Assembly: GCF_010729895.1 (NCBI RefSeq)
Contig: NZ_AP022612.1
Coordinates: 992,001 to 1,056,000, forward strand
From: Mycolicibacterium confluentis
GTDB lineage: Bacteria; Actinomycetota; Actinomycetes; Mycobacteriales; Mycobacteriaceae
Reading direction: 5' to 3'
DNA length: 64,000 nt
The translations under genes were made by a program, and so were the position numbers. Positions 54,783 to 63,125 of this stretch are shown one piece after another. The first letter of the stretch is position 1. Each line of letters opens with the position of its first letter. The notes below the pieces were generated by a model. It saw nothing but the letters and a program-made list of their open reading frames with translations, was not told where the DNA came from and searched no databases.

Positions 54783-56392
54783 GCTTCGTGCAGTGGTGGG
54801 AGAGCGCCGTCGTCTACCAGGTCTACATCCGCAGCTTCGCCGACGACAACGGTGACGGCATCGGGGACATCGCGGGCCTGCGCTCCCGACTGCCCTACCT
54901 CGCGGCCCTGGGCATCGACGCGGTGTGGATCAACCCCTGGTACCCGTCGCCGATGGCCGACGCCGGCTACGACGTCTCCGACTACCGCGGCATCGAACCG
55001 TCCTACGGCACGCTGGGGGAGGCCGAGGCCTTCATCGCCGACGCGCACACCTTGGGGCTCAAGGTGATTCTCGACATCGTGCCCAACCACACCTCCGATC
55101 AGCACGAGTGGTTCCAGGCCGCCCTGCGCGACGAACCGGGCGCGCGTCAGCGGTACCTGTTCCGTTCGGGGCGCGGCGCCGACGGGGATCTTCCCCCCAA
55201 CGACTGGGGCAGCATCTTCGGTGGTCCGGCCTGGAGTCGGGTCGCCGACGGCAGTTGGTATCTGCACCTGTTCGCCCCCGGTCAACCGGATCTCAACTGG
55301 GAGCACCCGCAGGTGCGCGCCGAGTTCGAGGACGTCCTCGGATTCTGGTTCGACAAGGGCGTCGACGGGTTCCGCATCGACGTCGCACACGGGTTGGTCA
55401 AGGCCGAGGGCCTGCCGGACCGCGGCAACGCCAAGACGACTCACCCGGCCTTCGACCAGGACGGCGTGCACGAGATCTATCGGGGATGGCGAGCGATCGC
55501 GGATCAGTATGCGCCGCAACGGGTCTTCATCGCCGAGGCATGGGTGCCCAGCAGCGAGCGGTTGGCGAGGTACCTGCGGTCCGACGAACTGCACACCGCG
55601 TTCCAGTTCGACTTCCTGCGCGCGCCGTGGCGGGCCGAAACGCTGCGCGCGGTGATCGACGACGCGATCGCCGGTGCGGAGTCCGTCGGTGCACCGCCGA
55701 CGTGGGTGCTGTCCAACCATGACGTCCCCCGGACCGTCACCAGGTACGCGCGGTCGCAGCCTGCGAGCCTGGTGGAGTCGGAGTGGGAGCGGTCCCGGTG
55801 GGCCGAGGAGCAGGCCGATCACGACCTGGGGCGACGCCGCGCCCGGGCGTGCGCGCTGCTGCAGTTGGCGCTGCCCGGCACCGCCTACGTCTATCAGGGT
55901 GAGGAATTGGGCCTCGAGGAGGTCGAGGACCTGCCCGACGAAGTTCGGCAGGACCCCACCTGGGTGCAGTCGGGGTTCACCGACGTCGGTCGCGACGGGT
56001 GCCGGATCCCGTTGCCGTGGGCGGGAAACACTGCCCCATATGGCTTCTCGCCGCCCGGCGGCGCCCCGACCTGGCTGCCGCAGCCCGAGCACTGGGGTGC
56101 ACATTCCGTGGCTGCCCAGCAGGACGACGTCGACTCCGTCCTGCATCTGTACCGCCAGGCCCTCGCGTTGCGGCCGGGACTGTGGGTGGAGGCCGGCGCG
56201 GTCCGCTGGCTGGTCAACACACCTGAGGCGTTGGCGTTCCAACGCGGTGCCGCCCAGTGCTGGGTCAACACCGGTGACACTGAAATCGCGCTGCCCGAGC
56301 GGCTTTCGGTGATCCTGGCCTCGGGCCCCCATGCCGTCGGTGTCCTGCCGCCGGATACCGCGGCGTGGTTGGCCGCCCCGTGCGAAAGTTGA
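54779..56392 (+). CDS. GH13 alpha-glucosidase family protein
   Basis: 537 residues. All four GH13 regions are present: IVPNHTSD (I), GFRIDVAHG with the nucleophile Asp (II), FIAEAWV with the acid/base Glu (III) and VLSNHDVPR (IV). [19 protein letters not shown] is the alpha-glucosidase/trehalose-synthase-like N-terminal segment. No signal peptide, so it acts on alpha-glucosides in the cytoplasm. Starts at TTG 54779 within the stop of the lactate monooxygenase gene (TTGA), so translation is coupled. Confidence 0.9.
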   Translation: MSFVQWWESAVVYQVYIRSFADDNGDGIGDIAGLRSRLPYLAALGIDAVWINPWYPSPMADAGYDVSDYRGIEPSYGTLGEAEAFIADAHTLGLKVILDIVPNHTSDQHEWFQAALRDEPGARQRYLFRSGRGADGDLPPNDWGSIFGGPAWSRVADGSWYLHLFAPGQPDLNWEHPQVRAEFEDVLGFWFDKGVDGFRIDVAHGLVKAEGLPDRGNAKTTHPAFDQDGVHEIYRGWRAIADQYAPQRVFIAEAWVPSSERLARYLRSDELHTAFQFDFLRAPWRAETLRAVIDDAIAGAESVGAPPTWVLSNHDVPRTVTRYARSQPASLVESEWERSRWAEEQADHDLGRRRARACALLQLALPGTAYVYQGEELGLEEVEDLPDEVRQDPTWVQSGFTDVGRDGCRIPLPWAGNTAPYGFSPPGGAPTWLPQPEHWGAHSVAAQQDDVDSVLHLYRQALALRPGLWVEAGAVRWLVNTPEALAFQRGAAQCWVNTGDTEIALPERLSVILASGPHAVGVLPPDTAAWLAAPCES

Positions 56393-56396
56393 CGGC

Positions 56397-57050
56397 ATGT
56401 CGCAGCCCACGATCCGCGTCTCCCGCCTGCCGGAGAAACAGAGCACGTCCCGCGAGGCGCTCAACGACCTGATGCGCAGCACGCCCCTGGCCACCATCGC
56501 GTTGGTGCGGGATGGGCATCCTGTCGTGTTTCCCACCGGATTCACCCGGGTGGACGACGAACTGGTGGTCCACGGGTCCACGGGGTCGCCCTGGATGCGT
56601 GCCCTGGCTGACGGCGTTTCGGCCGCGGTGTCGATCACCACGCTCGATGGCGTGGTGGTGGCCCGCAGCGGGTTCGAGTCGTCGTTTCGCTACCGCAGCG
56701 CCACGCTGTTCGGAACGTTCACCCGGGTCGCCGACGCCGACAAGGTCGACTACGTGGAGGCGCTGACCGACGCGTTCATCCCGGGTCGGGTGGCCGAACT
56801 GCGAGAGAGCACCCGCAAGGAACTGGCCGCGACCCTGGTGCTGACGCTGCCGATCGGGGAGTCGAACTGGTCTCTGAAGATCAGCAACGGCTGGCCCGAG
56901 GATCCCGAATCGGACGTCGCCGCCGGCGTCTGGGCCGGGGTGGTGCCGTTGACCAGCGTCTACGGCGATCCGGTGGCCGCACCGGACTGCCCCGTGACGG
57001 TGCCCGTGCCGGAGTCGGTGCGTCGGATGGCGAACCGTCCGTTGGCCTGA
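56397..57050 (+). CDS. Pyridoxamine-5'-phosphate-oxidase-like split-barrel flavoprotein
   Basis: 217 residues. The family's early motif appears as LNDLMRSTPLATIALVRDGHPVVFPTG (first part helix, then strand), with SVSAAVSITTLDGVVVARSG and FRYRSATLFGTF completing the split-barrel. These proteins bind FMN, F420 or haem. ATG 56397 lies four bases after the glucosidase stop, so it may belong to the same transcript. Function otherwise unassigned. Confidence 0.8.
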   Translation: MSQPTIRVSRLPEKQSTSREALNDLMRSTPLATIALVRDGHPVVFPTGFTRVDDELVVHGSTGSPWMRALADGVSAAVSITTLDGVVVARSGFESSFRYRSATLFGTFTRVADADKVDYVEALTDAFIPGRVAELRESTRKELAATLVLTLPIGESNWSLKISNGWPEDPESDVAAGVWAGVVPLTSVYGDPVAAPDCPVTVPVPESVRRMANRPLA

Positions 57051-57094
57051 TTCTGGTGAATTGCGGACCCCACGCGGGCCCTTAGACTGCATCC

Positions 57095-57388
57095 GTGGGG
57101 GATCTGGACGTCCAATTGACTGGACTGCGCACCTTCGCGGCCCAGTGCGGATCGGAGGCGGTCGAGCTCTCCGGTGCAGCGGCGCCGGTCAGCGCCGGAC
57201 CGGTGTTTCAGCCGACCACTGCCGCAGTGACGGCAGTGTCGGCGGCCGTGACCGCGATGGCTGCACGCCTGAGTGATCGAGCGGAGACCACGGGGGTGAA
57301 GATGGACGCTGCGGCAACGACATTCGCCGAGCAGGAGCGCCGGTCGGCGACGCAGATCGCGGCGACCACGCCGACATTCCTGGTGTAG
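57095..57388 (+). CDS. EspC-like (type VII secretion-associated) small protein
   Basis: 97 residues, helical hairpin type: LDVQLTGLRTFAAQCGSEAV, a short turn, then AAVTAMAARLSDRAETTGVK and a C-terminal TTFAEQERRSATQIAATT. Size, the DUF2580/EspC-like pattern and an F-x-x-x-E near the C-terminus (a relaxed form of YxxxD/E) suggest an ESX substrate or targeting partner. GTG start at 57095. Its stop codon abuts the ATG of the large toxin gene (TAGATG), matching the small-helper-then-toxin order of known type VII toxins. Confidence 0.7.
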   Translation: MGDLDVQLTGLRTFAAQCGSEAVELSGAAAPVSAGPVFQPTTAAVTAVSAAVTAMAARLSDRAETTGVKMDAAATTFAEQERRSATQIAATTPTFLV

Positions 57389-59212
57389 ATGCCCGGCTCC
57401 AATCTCGCGGGCCTGCCGACGCGGTCGCAGATCGAGGCGTGGGACACCAGTCATCTGACGTCGGCGGCGCGATCATGGTCCGCAACGGCCGACCAGTGGG
57501 AGGCGTCGTTCAGCACCATCCACCAGGGCGCGTTGGCTCCCGGCGGTTCGGGCTGGGACGGCGCCACCGCAGCGGCGACCGCGCGGCGCACCCAGTCCGA
57601 CAAGCTGACCGTCATCGGCATCGCCGACGACCTGTGTGCTGCCGCGTCTACGGCCACCGTCGGCGCGCGCGAGATTTCGGCGGCCAAAAACGTCGTCCTC
57701 GATGCGATCCGGCGAGCCGAGGACGCCGGCCTCGACGTCGGCGAGGACCTGTCGCTGAGCAGTCGAGAAGAGTTCCCGCCGGGCCCCGAATACGACGCCA
57801 AGCTGGCGCAGGCCAAGCAGTTGGCCGCCGAGATCCGGTCGGCCGCGGCGGCACTGCTCAACTCCGACCAGGCTGCGGCCGGCGCCCTCACCGCAGCCGT
57901 CGCAGCATTCGAGTCCGTGTCCTTTGCCGAGGTGCCCGGCGCGCCGCAGGACCGGGACGGATCCGTGCAGTTGGTGGACAACCGGACCTTCAAAGAGGGC
58001 CCGATGATGTCGCCGACACCCGAACCAGGCGCGGGCGGCGGCGGTGACGGCACCCCGACGCTGGAGGACATGCTGCTGCCGACGGAGCGGGAGCAACCAG
58101 CGCCCGGTGCGTCACCACCGCAGGCCGCGGTCATTCCACCGCAGCAGCCCCCGCAGTCCGCCGTGCCGAAGCTGCAGCCCCCTGCGGGCACGGATCCTAA
58201 GGCGTTGGAGGAGGGCAAGGCGGCGATTAGGTCCCTGCTGGCCGCCCAGGGGGTGCCCTCCGACCAGATCGAGCAGCGGATCAACGATATGGTCGCGAGC
58301 TCCGAGCAGTTCTGGGCGACTTACGATCCGAACGCTCCACTGCCCGCGCCCCCGAAACTCCCGCCGCAGCCGGCGCCCGGATTTGTGGACGGGTTCCGTG
58401 ATCGCTGGCTGGCCACCGAACAATCCTTCAAGAACCTGTTCGGCACGGGCGGACCCAAGGCTCCCGGGGTGTTCGAGTCCTGGCGGGATCTGGTCACCGG
58501 CACCGCCGAGGAAATCGGGAGAACCGCCGCCAATCCTCTCCATCCCCTGCTGAGCGAGGTCCAGAATGCGATGGACGCACCGAGCCTGGCGTACTACGCC
58601 GGCGAGAAGGGCGCCGACGGTGCGATGACGGCGCCGGCGCTGCTCTTTGGCCCAGAAGCGGGGCTGTTGCGGTCCGGTGCGTTGCACGGCCTCGACCTGC
58701 CGGAGATGGACACTCCCGCTCCCCATGTTCCCGACGGCCCGACGCCGGGGCACGGCCCGACCAGCGCGCACTTGACGCCGTTCGAGATCGCCGATCCCAT
58801 CGACACGTCGCGCCCGGAGTTCGGGTTGGACAACCCGACGCAGTACATGCCGCCCGGACTGCGCGTTCTGACGGAGCAGCACCTATCGGGCTCAGGAGAG
58901 ACCGTCCTTGGGCCCTTCGCTCCTCGAGATGGCGGCCCGTCGTACATCGACGTGGCCAGGGACCGCGGCGCCAGCTACTTCGATCTGGGGGCGGACTGGT
59001 ACTCCTACGCACCGCAGCAGCAGCTTGCCGCGAATCAGCACGTGCTAGACATGGCGATCGCGAATCACGACACCATCACGTTGTCCGTGCCGTTCTACAA
59101 GGTGCTCCCGGACACCTATACGGGAGCGGAACTGAGGTATCTGCTGGACCATGGCTACCAGCTGGTCGGTGACACTAAGCTGGTGCCTCCGAAGATCGAA
59201 GGCGGCTCATGA
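57389..59212 (+). CDS. Multidomain polymorphic toxin, probable type VII secretion substrate
   Basis: 607 residues. The N-terminus (about 1-130) is helical with WXG-like features (AWDTSHLTSAARSW, GGSGWDGATAAATAR). Residues about 205-285 are Pro/Gly-rich linker. A middle region (PGFVDGFRDRWLATEQSF, SWRDLVTGTAEEIG) resembles the pre-toxin segment of mycobacterial ESX toxins. The tip (about 521-607) holds GASYFDLGADWYSYAP, QQLAANQHVLDMAIANHDTI and PDTYTGAELRYLLDHGY, a module I associate with Rhs-type toxin tips, activity unknown. No signal peptide. The stop overlaps the immunity gene start (ATGA). The tip is repeated as an orphan at 59636. Confidence 0.78.
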   Translation: MPGSNLAGLPTRSQIEAWDTSHLTSAARSWSATADQWEASFSTIHQGALAPGGSGWDGATAAATARRTQSDKLTVIGIADDLCAAASTATVGAREISAAKNVVLDAIRRAEDAGLDVGEDLSLSSREEFPPGPEYDAKLAQAKQLAAEIRSAAAALLNSDQAAAGALTAAVAAFESVSFAEVPGAPQDRDGSVQLVDNRTFKEGPMMSPTPEPGAGGGGDGTPTLEDMLLPTEREQPAPGASPPQAAVIPPQQPPQSAVPKLQPPAGTDPKALEEGKAAIRSLLAAQGVPSDQIEQRINDMVASSEQFWATYDPNAPLPAPPKLPPQPAPGFVDGFRDRWLATEQSFKNLFGTGGPKAPGVFESWRDLVTGTAEEIGRTAANPLHPLLSEVQNAMDAPSLAYYAGEKGADGAMTAPALLFGPEAGLLRSGALHGLDLPEMDTPAPHVPDGPTPGHGPTSAHLTPFEIADPIDTSRPEFGLDNPTQYMPPGLRVLTEQHLSGSGETVLGPFAPRDGGPSYIDVARDRGASYFDLGADWYSYAPQQQLAANQHVLDMAIANHDTITLSVPFYKVLPDTYTGAELRYLLDHGYQLVGDTKLVPPKIEGGS

Positions 59213-59637
59213 CAAGGCTTCTCGAGTTCATCGCTCAGTATCTGCAGGTGCTGTACCTCAATCCCGCGTATCGCTTCACCAATTCCCGCTCCCGTGGGTT
59301 GGCCGATATCGACGCCTCGATCACATTGTCCAGTGAGAGGTTGACGTGGGTGGTGTCGAATGACCGCGGTCAGTTCGAGATCTCGGTTGCGCCGACGCGA
59401 GTCGGTGGCGAGGACGACTGGTTCTGGCTTTCGGTGATCCGGCAGTACCTCGGCGGAGGGGACGACACGGAACAGGGCTCCATCCTGGATCAGGTCAGTT
59501 GGCTCGCAACCAGCCTGCCGGCCATCGAAGGCCTCTTCGCCGACGATAGACGAGCGGCGGAGGTGTGCGCCGAACTCAACGATCTGCAGCGCGCGAACGC
59601 GTACAAGAACTGGGGAATCCCCCACCCTGAGGCGTGA
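59209..59637 (+). CDS. Probable immunity protein for the toxin tip (copy 1)
   Basis: 142 residues, soluble and acidic: MTRLLEFIAQYLQVLYLNPA, RGLADIDASITLS, WLSVIRQYLGGGDD and YKNWGIPHPEA. No family recognised. The ATG overlaps the toxin stop and the gene lies directly 3' of the toxin tip, the standard place for a cognate immunity gene. A paralogue of the same length follows the orphan tip at 59912, about 84 of 142 positions identical without gaps by my count. Confidence 0.75.
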   Translation: MTRLLEFIAQYLQVLYLNPAYRFTNSRSRGLADIDASITLSSERLTWVVSNDRGQFEISVAPTRVGGEDDWFWLSVIRQYLGGGDDTEQGSILDQVSWLATSLPAIEGLFADDRRAAEVCAELNDLQRANAYKNWGIPHPEA

Positions 59638-59915
59638 TGTGGCGCGTCGCGTTGTGACTGCACTGAGGGCGGGAGCCAGCTACTTCGACCTGGGCGACGC
59701 CTGGAACTCGTTCGCGCCGAATCAGCAGCTGGCCGCCAACCAGCATGTGCTGGACACAGCCATCGCCAACCGTGACACCATCCGACTCCCAGTGCCCTTC
59801 ACCGAAATCCGGCCGGACACCTACACCGGGGCCGAACTGCGTTATCTATTCCAAGGGGTACACCGTCCTCGATGACCAGACACTGCTTCCTCCCAGCCTC
59901 GAGGGTGGACCGTGA
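59636..59915 (+). pseudogene. Orphan toxin tip cassette, frameshifted
   Basis: The homology to the toxin tip begins at DVAR, inside the stop codon of the first immunity gene, and has no secretion domain or ribosome site. GASYFDLGDAWNSFAPNQQ, LAANQHVLDTAIANRDTI and PDTYTGAELRYL match the intact tip at about 46 of 59 positions. After RYLF the frame shifts (a net loss of two bases near 59855). The true continuation KGYTVLDDQTLLPPSLEGGP-stop is readable in the next frame and ends at 59915 overlapping the second immunity start, exactly as in copy 1. The open frame as it stands runs 59639-59875. Confidence 0.78.
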
Positions 59916-60340
59916 CCAGGCTTCTTGATTTCGTCGCCAGGTATCTGTCATTCCTTTACCTCAGCGATGCGTACCGGTTCACGGATTCGAGCCACCGCGG
60001 CCTGGCCGACATCGATGCATCGGTGACGCTGTCCGGAGATACGTTGAGGTGGGACGTCACCAACAACCGTGAGCAGTTTGATCTTCTGGTCGTCCCGTTG
60101 CGGCCTGAAGGCAATACGCGGGGGTACTGGCTGTCGTTGATTCGCCAGTACCTTGAGGGTGGGGCTGACACCGATCAGGGCACGATTTTGAGTCAGTTGA
60201 ACTGGCTGCAGGACAATCTGAACTGCGTTGAAGTGCTGTTCGCCGATGACGCAAAGACCGAAAAGGTCTGTGCAGAACTCGAATCGCTGAAGCGGTCGAA
60301 TTCGTACAAGAACTGGGGTTGGCCTAAACCCGAAGCGTGA
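59912..60340 (+). CDS. Probable immunity protein of the orphan cassette (copy 2)
   Basis: 142 residues, GTG start. MTRLLDFVARYLSFLYLSDA, RGLADIDASVTLSG, WLSLIRQYLEGGADTD and YKNWGWPKPEA align end to end with copy 1. Conserved blocks are at both ends, and most changes lie in the middle (about 50-75 and 103-120), the expected place for specificity differences. The DNA is visibly less GC-rich than the window (about 57% in a 60-base sample), a sign of recent acquisition. No secretion signal. Confidence 0.75.
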   Translation: MTRLLDFVARYLSFLYLSDAYRFTDSSHRGLADIDASVTLSGDTLRWDVTNNREQFDLLVVPLRPEGNTRGYWLSLIRQYLEGGADTDQGTILSQLNWLQDNLNCVEVLFADDAKTEKVCAELESLKRSNSYKNWGWPKPEA

Positions 60341-60489
60341 CGACCTCGTAGTCCGCGACCGGTGGCGGCTCATGAGGTGACCCCCAGTGGCCGGTCGCGG
60401 CTCGTGCGGATATCGCGGCGCCGATTCCGTGCTACGCTGTTGAGGCGCGCTTGCTAGTTGCTGCGCATTTGATTGAGAGAAGAAATTCA

Positions 60490-60693
60490 ATGGCACAGGG
60501 CACTGTGAAATGGTTCAACGGCGAAAAGGGCTTCGGCTTCATCGCTCCTGACAACGGCTCGGCGGACGTCTTCGTCCACTACAGCGAGATCACCGGCGGC
60601 GGCTTCCGCACGCTCGAGGAGAACGCTCGGGTCCAGTTCGAGATCGAGCAGGGCGCCAAAGGTCCTCAGGCAGTTGGCGTTTCCGCCATCTGA
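60490..60693 (+). CDS. Cold-shock protein CspA-like
   Basis: 67 residues, OB-fold cold-shock domain with both RNA-binding motifs: [17 protein letters not shown] (RNP1 KGFGFI) and DVFVHYSEI (RNP2 VFVHY). An RNA chaperone or transcription antiterminator. ATG 60490 follows GAGAGAAG. The 5' region upstream is moderately AT-rich and may act as a leader. A clear terminator follows. Confidence 0.97.
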   Translation: MAQGTVKWFNGEKGFGFIAPDNGSADVFVHYSEITGGGFRTLEENARVQFEIEQGAKGPQAVGVSAI

Positions 60694-60711
60694 TCTGACG
60701 CAGACTTCAAG

Positions 60712-60751
60712 ACGCTGGTGCGGAGCATTCCGCACCAGCGTTCTTCGTTTT
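60712..60751 (+). terminator. Rho-independent terminator of the cold-shock gene
   Basis: ACGCTGGTGCGGA pairs perfectly with TCCGCACCAGCGT around a GCAT loop, followed by TCTTCGTTTT. It lies 18 bases after the stop codon; the clearest intrinsic terminator in the window. Confidence 0.9.
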
Positions 60752-60869
60752 AGGGGACTGTGACTGAGTTCTGTTGTGTTCCAACCGTTTCAGGCTACCG
60801 CCTCGCCATATCGCTTTCCTCTCAACGCTGTACGTGAATGAAGTTCGCCCAATTCGGCTACACTGACAT

Positions 60870-61298
60870 ATGGGCAGAATCCAACCGTTGACATGGTTCT
60901 ACACGTTGGAGATGCGTGTTCAGGCCAAACTGCTGGCGCACCCGCACGGTTATCTCTCGGAAGCGATCGCAGCGTCGATACCGCGCCGCGCCGACTTGGT
61001 CCGTGACGACAACATCCGCCAGAAGTCGCGACGCTGGCAACTCCGCTCGGCCGAGGCGATCCGCCTGGAGGAGGAACGCCTCCGCCTTGACAGCTGGTGG
61101 ACGAGCCTGTGCGAGCTGACCCGCAGGGCACTGCTTGAGCATCGCGGCGCCCAGGTCCCGGCCAGGTATCGAGACGCCGTCGCAGAACTTGACCCCCGCG
61201 GCGCACCGCCCAGCGGGGACACCGACGCGCCTTTCGCCCTGACGGGAATCACCGCGGCCTACGTGGAGATGGTCGCGATCGGCGCCGACACGCGATAG
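60870..61298 (+). CDS. Hypothetical protein, unrecognised
   Basis: 142 residues, basic and largely helical: LTWFYTLEMRVQAKLLAHPH, a charged central helix (SAEAIRLEEERLRLDSWWTS) and a tail without obvious structure. No signal peptide or transmembrane segment. ATG 60870 is convincing. It precedes a 56-residue Cys-rich ORF by 31 bases. No family recognised; GC is slightly low, consistent with an accessory gene. Confidence 0.6.
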   Translation: MGRIQPLTWFYTLEMRVQAKLLAHPHGYLSEAIAASIPRRADLVRDDNIRQKSRRWQLRSAEAIRLEEERLRLDSWWTSLCELTRRALLEHRGAQVPARYRDAVAELDPRGAPPSGDTDAPFALTGITAAYVEMVAIGADTR

Positions 61299-61329
61299 CG
61301 CCGACTACTGGAACTTCGAAGGATTGATC

Positions 61330-61500
61330 ATGACCTACCTACACCGCGCATGCCGGAGTCCCGGCTGCGTCCAGAACCCGACCCCCGGCAGTCGTCACTG
61401 CCAGAACCACGGCATCGCCACCCACGAGCAGCGGCAGTCGCTCGGAAAGATGATTGCGGGTCGGCTCAAGCCCCCGGTCACCGCAGACACGCTGGGGTGA
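61330..61500 (+). CDS. Small Cys/His-rich protein (zinc-knuckle-like)
   Basis: 56 residues, MTYLHRACRSPGCVQNPTPG then SRHCQNHGIATHEQRQSLGK. C8-x4-C13-x10-C24-x2-H27 looks like a treble-clef/zinc-knuckle of the kind found in small phage and HNH-associated proteins. AAGGA lies six bases before ATG 61330. The function is unknown; a mobile-element origin is possible. Confidence 0.55.
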   Translation: MTYLHRACRSPGCVQNPTPGSRHCQNHGIATHEQRQSLGKMIAGRLKPPVTADTLG

Positions 61501-61828
61501 TTCACCACGGATCCTTCGGCCGGCATGGCGCTGGTACGCGCCGGAACCGGCGCTCGCTCCCGCGACGATCGCCACCGACGGAAGCCCCGATGCGGTCAGC
61601 TCCGCGTCCAGGAGTGCAGCAGGTCATGAGCGGTCCGTATGCCTCCGGAGGGCTTTGACACCCAACTCGTTTCCGATTGCTGCGCGCATGAGGGCAATGT
61701 CTGAGACGGTGGCGCCGCCACCGCCGAAGCACGGTGATCGTCGGTTCCACCTGTCGCCTCACCCTGCGTTGAACCCGTCGCCGCTGCGGTTCGTGTGGTC
61801 TGCATCACCGTCGATATGAGGGGGTGCC
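61501..61828. other. 328-base region without a credible gene
   Basis: Frames here are open on both strands, but the translations are Arg/Pro/Ser-rich and look like non-coding high-GC sequence. It probably contains the promoter of the exported protein at 61829. I see no repeats or RNA gene. Confidence 0.5.
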
Positions 61829-63052
61829 ATGCAGGCACGGACTCGCCCGCGCGCCGGATTCGTCGCGGCGGGGGTGGCCGTCATGGGCATCGCCGCGCTG
61901 ACGGCCGCACCCCTGGGCCCGGTGGTCTCATCCCAACCACGGCCGATCGTGATGCAGGACATCCGGTTGGCAGCCGCGTCAGTCCCGCCCGGTGGGCTGA
62001 TCGTCAGCTTCCTGCGCAATCAGGTCACCTACTGCTCGATCATCTGCCCGCTGCTGGTTCAGACCGGCGTGACGGCAGGAGTGACGACGCTGCAGGCGCC
62101 GGCCACGTTCCTGGCTGCGTTGCAGTCCAATGATGTGTTGAAGGCGATCGGGATCGCTGCCGCATCGGTCACGGGCCCGACCAACGCTGCGGCGGCCGCC
62201 GCGATCCTGGCCGACGGCACCGAGGTCGCTCCGCGGGCGCTGAATGCCTTCGAGGTGGGTGTGGTCGGACTGATGAACATCGTCCCCGCCGCGGTGGACG
62301 GGTTGCCGGGGGTCGTCTCGGCCATCCAGACCGCGCGCCAGGACACCTATACCGCGCTCAACCTGCCGATCGTGCCCAACCCGACACCCACGGCGAGGCC
62401 GGAGGGAGTCGTGCAGGTCGCGGTGATCGGTGCGATCAACGTGGGTGGGGCCATCATCTTCCCGGCCTTCAACGAGGTGTTGTCCGCGGTCTTCGAGGTT
62501 CCCGACGCCGTGGCGCAGGAACTCGCGGCCAGCGGGAATCCGGTCCGGGCGGTGGCCGCGGGTGTCGACACCGCCGCACAGGCTCTGACTGACGCGGGCA
62601 CCATCGTCGCGGACGCGGTGGTCAAGGCCGTCGACGACGTCCGCGCGGAGGCCGGTCAGGCGGGCGCCTCGAGGCGGCGACTGACGGTGCCGAGCCCCTC
62701 GAGCTCAGTGACTGCAGAGAGTCCCTCGAACGCAGTGACTGAAGGGGCGGCGGCTGCAGAGGCGGTGACTGCTGCAGACGGGGTGGCCCCGCGCCAGCCC
62801 GCCGTGAAACCGACTCGGCCCCCGGCGGCCAAGGCGGTCGGTGACCCCCAGGTGAAGACTGAGGACGCACAACCCGTGGACCGGCACCAGCCCCGACCGT
62901 CACCTGCACCCCTCACCCTCACGTTGCCGCGATTGCCAGCACCGGCCAGGCACGCCGACGCCCAGACATCCAGAGATGATCGTCACCCGTCGTTCGGAAC
63001 ACGGATTGCCGATCGGCTCAAGGCACCCAGGCCCGTCGACAGGCAGGACTGA
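61829..63052 (+). CDS. Exported mycobacterial hypothetical protein
   Basis: 407 residues. The N-terminus MQARTRPRAGFVAAGVAVMG is a signal peptide; the segment QDIRLAAASVP resembles the post-signal motif of many mycobacterial exported proteins. Residues about 50-270 are Ala/Val-rich with long weakly hydrophobic helices (VTYCSIICPLLVQTGV, NAFEVGVVGLMNIVPAAVDG). The C-terminal 130 residues are Pro/Ala/Lys-rich and disordered. It probably resides in the envelope; function unknown. Confidence 0.75.
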   Translation: MQARTRPRAGFVAAGVAVMGIAALTAAPLGPVVSSQPRPIVMQDIRLAAASVPPGGLIVSFLRNQVTYCSIICPLLVQTGVTAGVTTLQAPATFLAALQSNDVLKAIGIAAASVTGPTNAAAAAAILADGTEVAPRALNAFEVGVVGLMNIVPAAVDGLPGVVSAIQTARQDTYTALNLPIVPNPTPTARPEGVVQVAVIGAINVGGAIIFPAFNEVLSAVFEVPDAVAQELAASGNPVRAVAAGVDTAAQALTDAGTIVADAVVKAVDDVRAEAGQAGASRRRLTVPSPSSSVTAESPSNAVTEGAAAAEAVTAADGVAPRQPAVKPTRPPAAKAVGDPQVKTEDAQPVDRHQPRPSPAPLTLTLPRLPAPARHADAQTSRDDRHPSFGTRIADRLKAPRPVDRQD

Positions 63053-63125
63053 AGGGCGCCGTGGGTGCGCATCGCCCTGGTGATTGATGCGACTTGCGCT
63101 GCGTCGCCGTGCTTAGGCTGTACCG

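Noticed and set aside
54728..56641. 637-codon minus-strand frame over the GH13 gene
   Set aside because: Antisense shadow; the plus strand contains all four GH13 catalytic regions.
61454..61819. 121-codon plus-strand frame before the exported protein
   Set aside because: Arg/Ser/Pro-rich translation, no ribosome site, no conserved-looking segment; overlaps the Cys-rich small gene out of frame.
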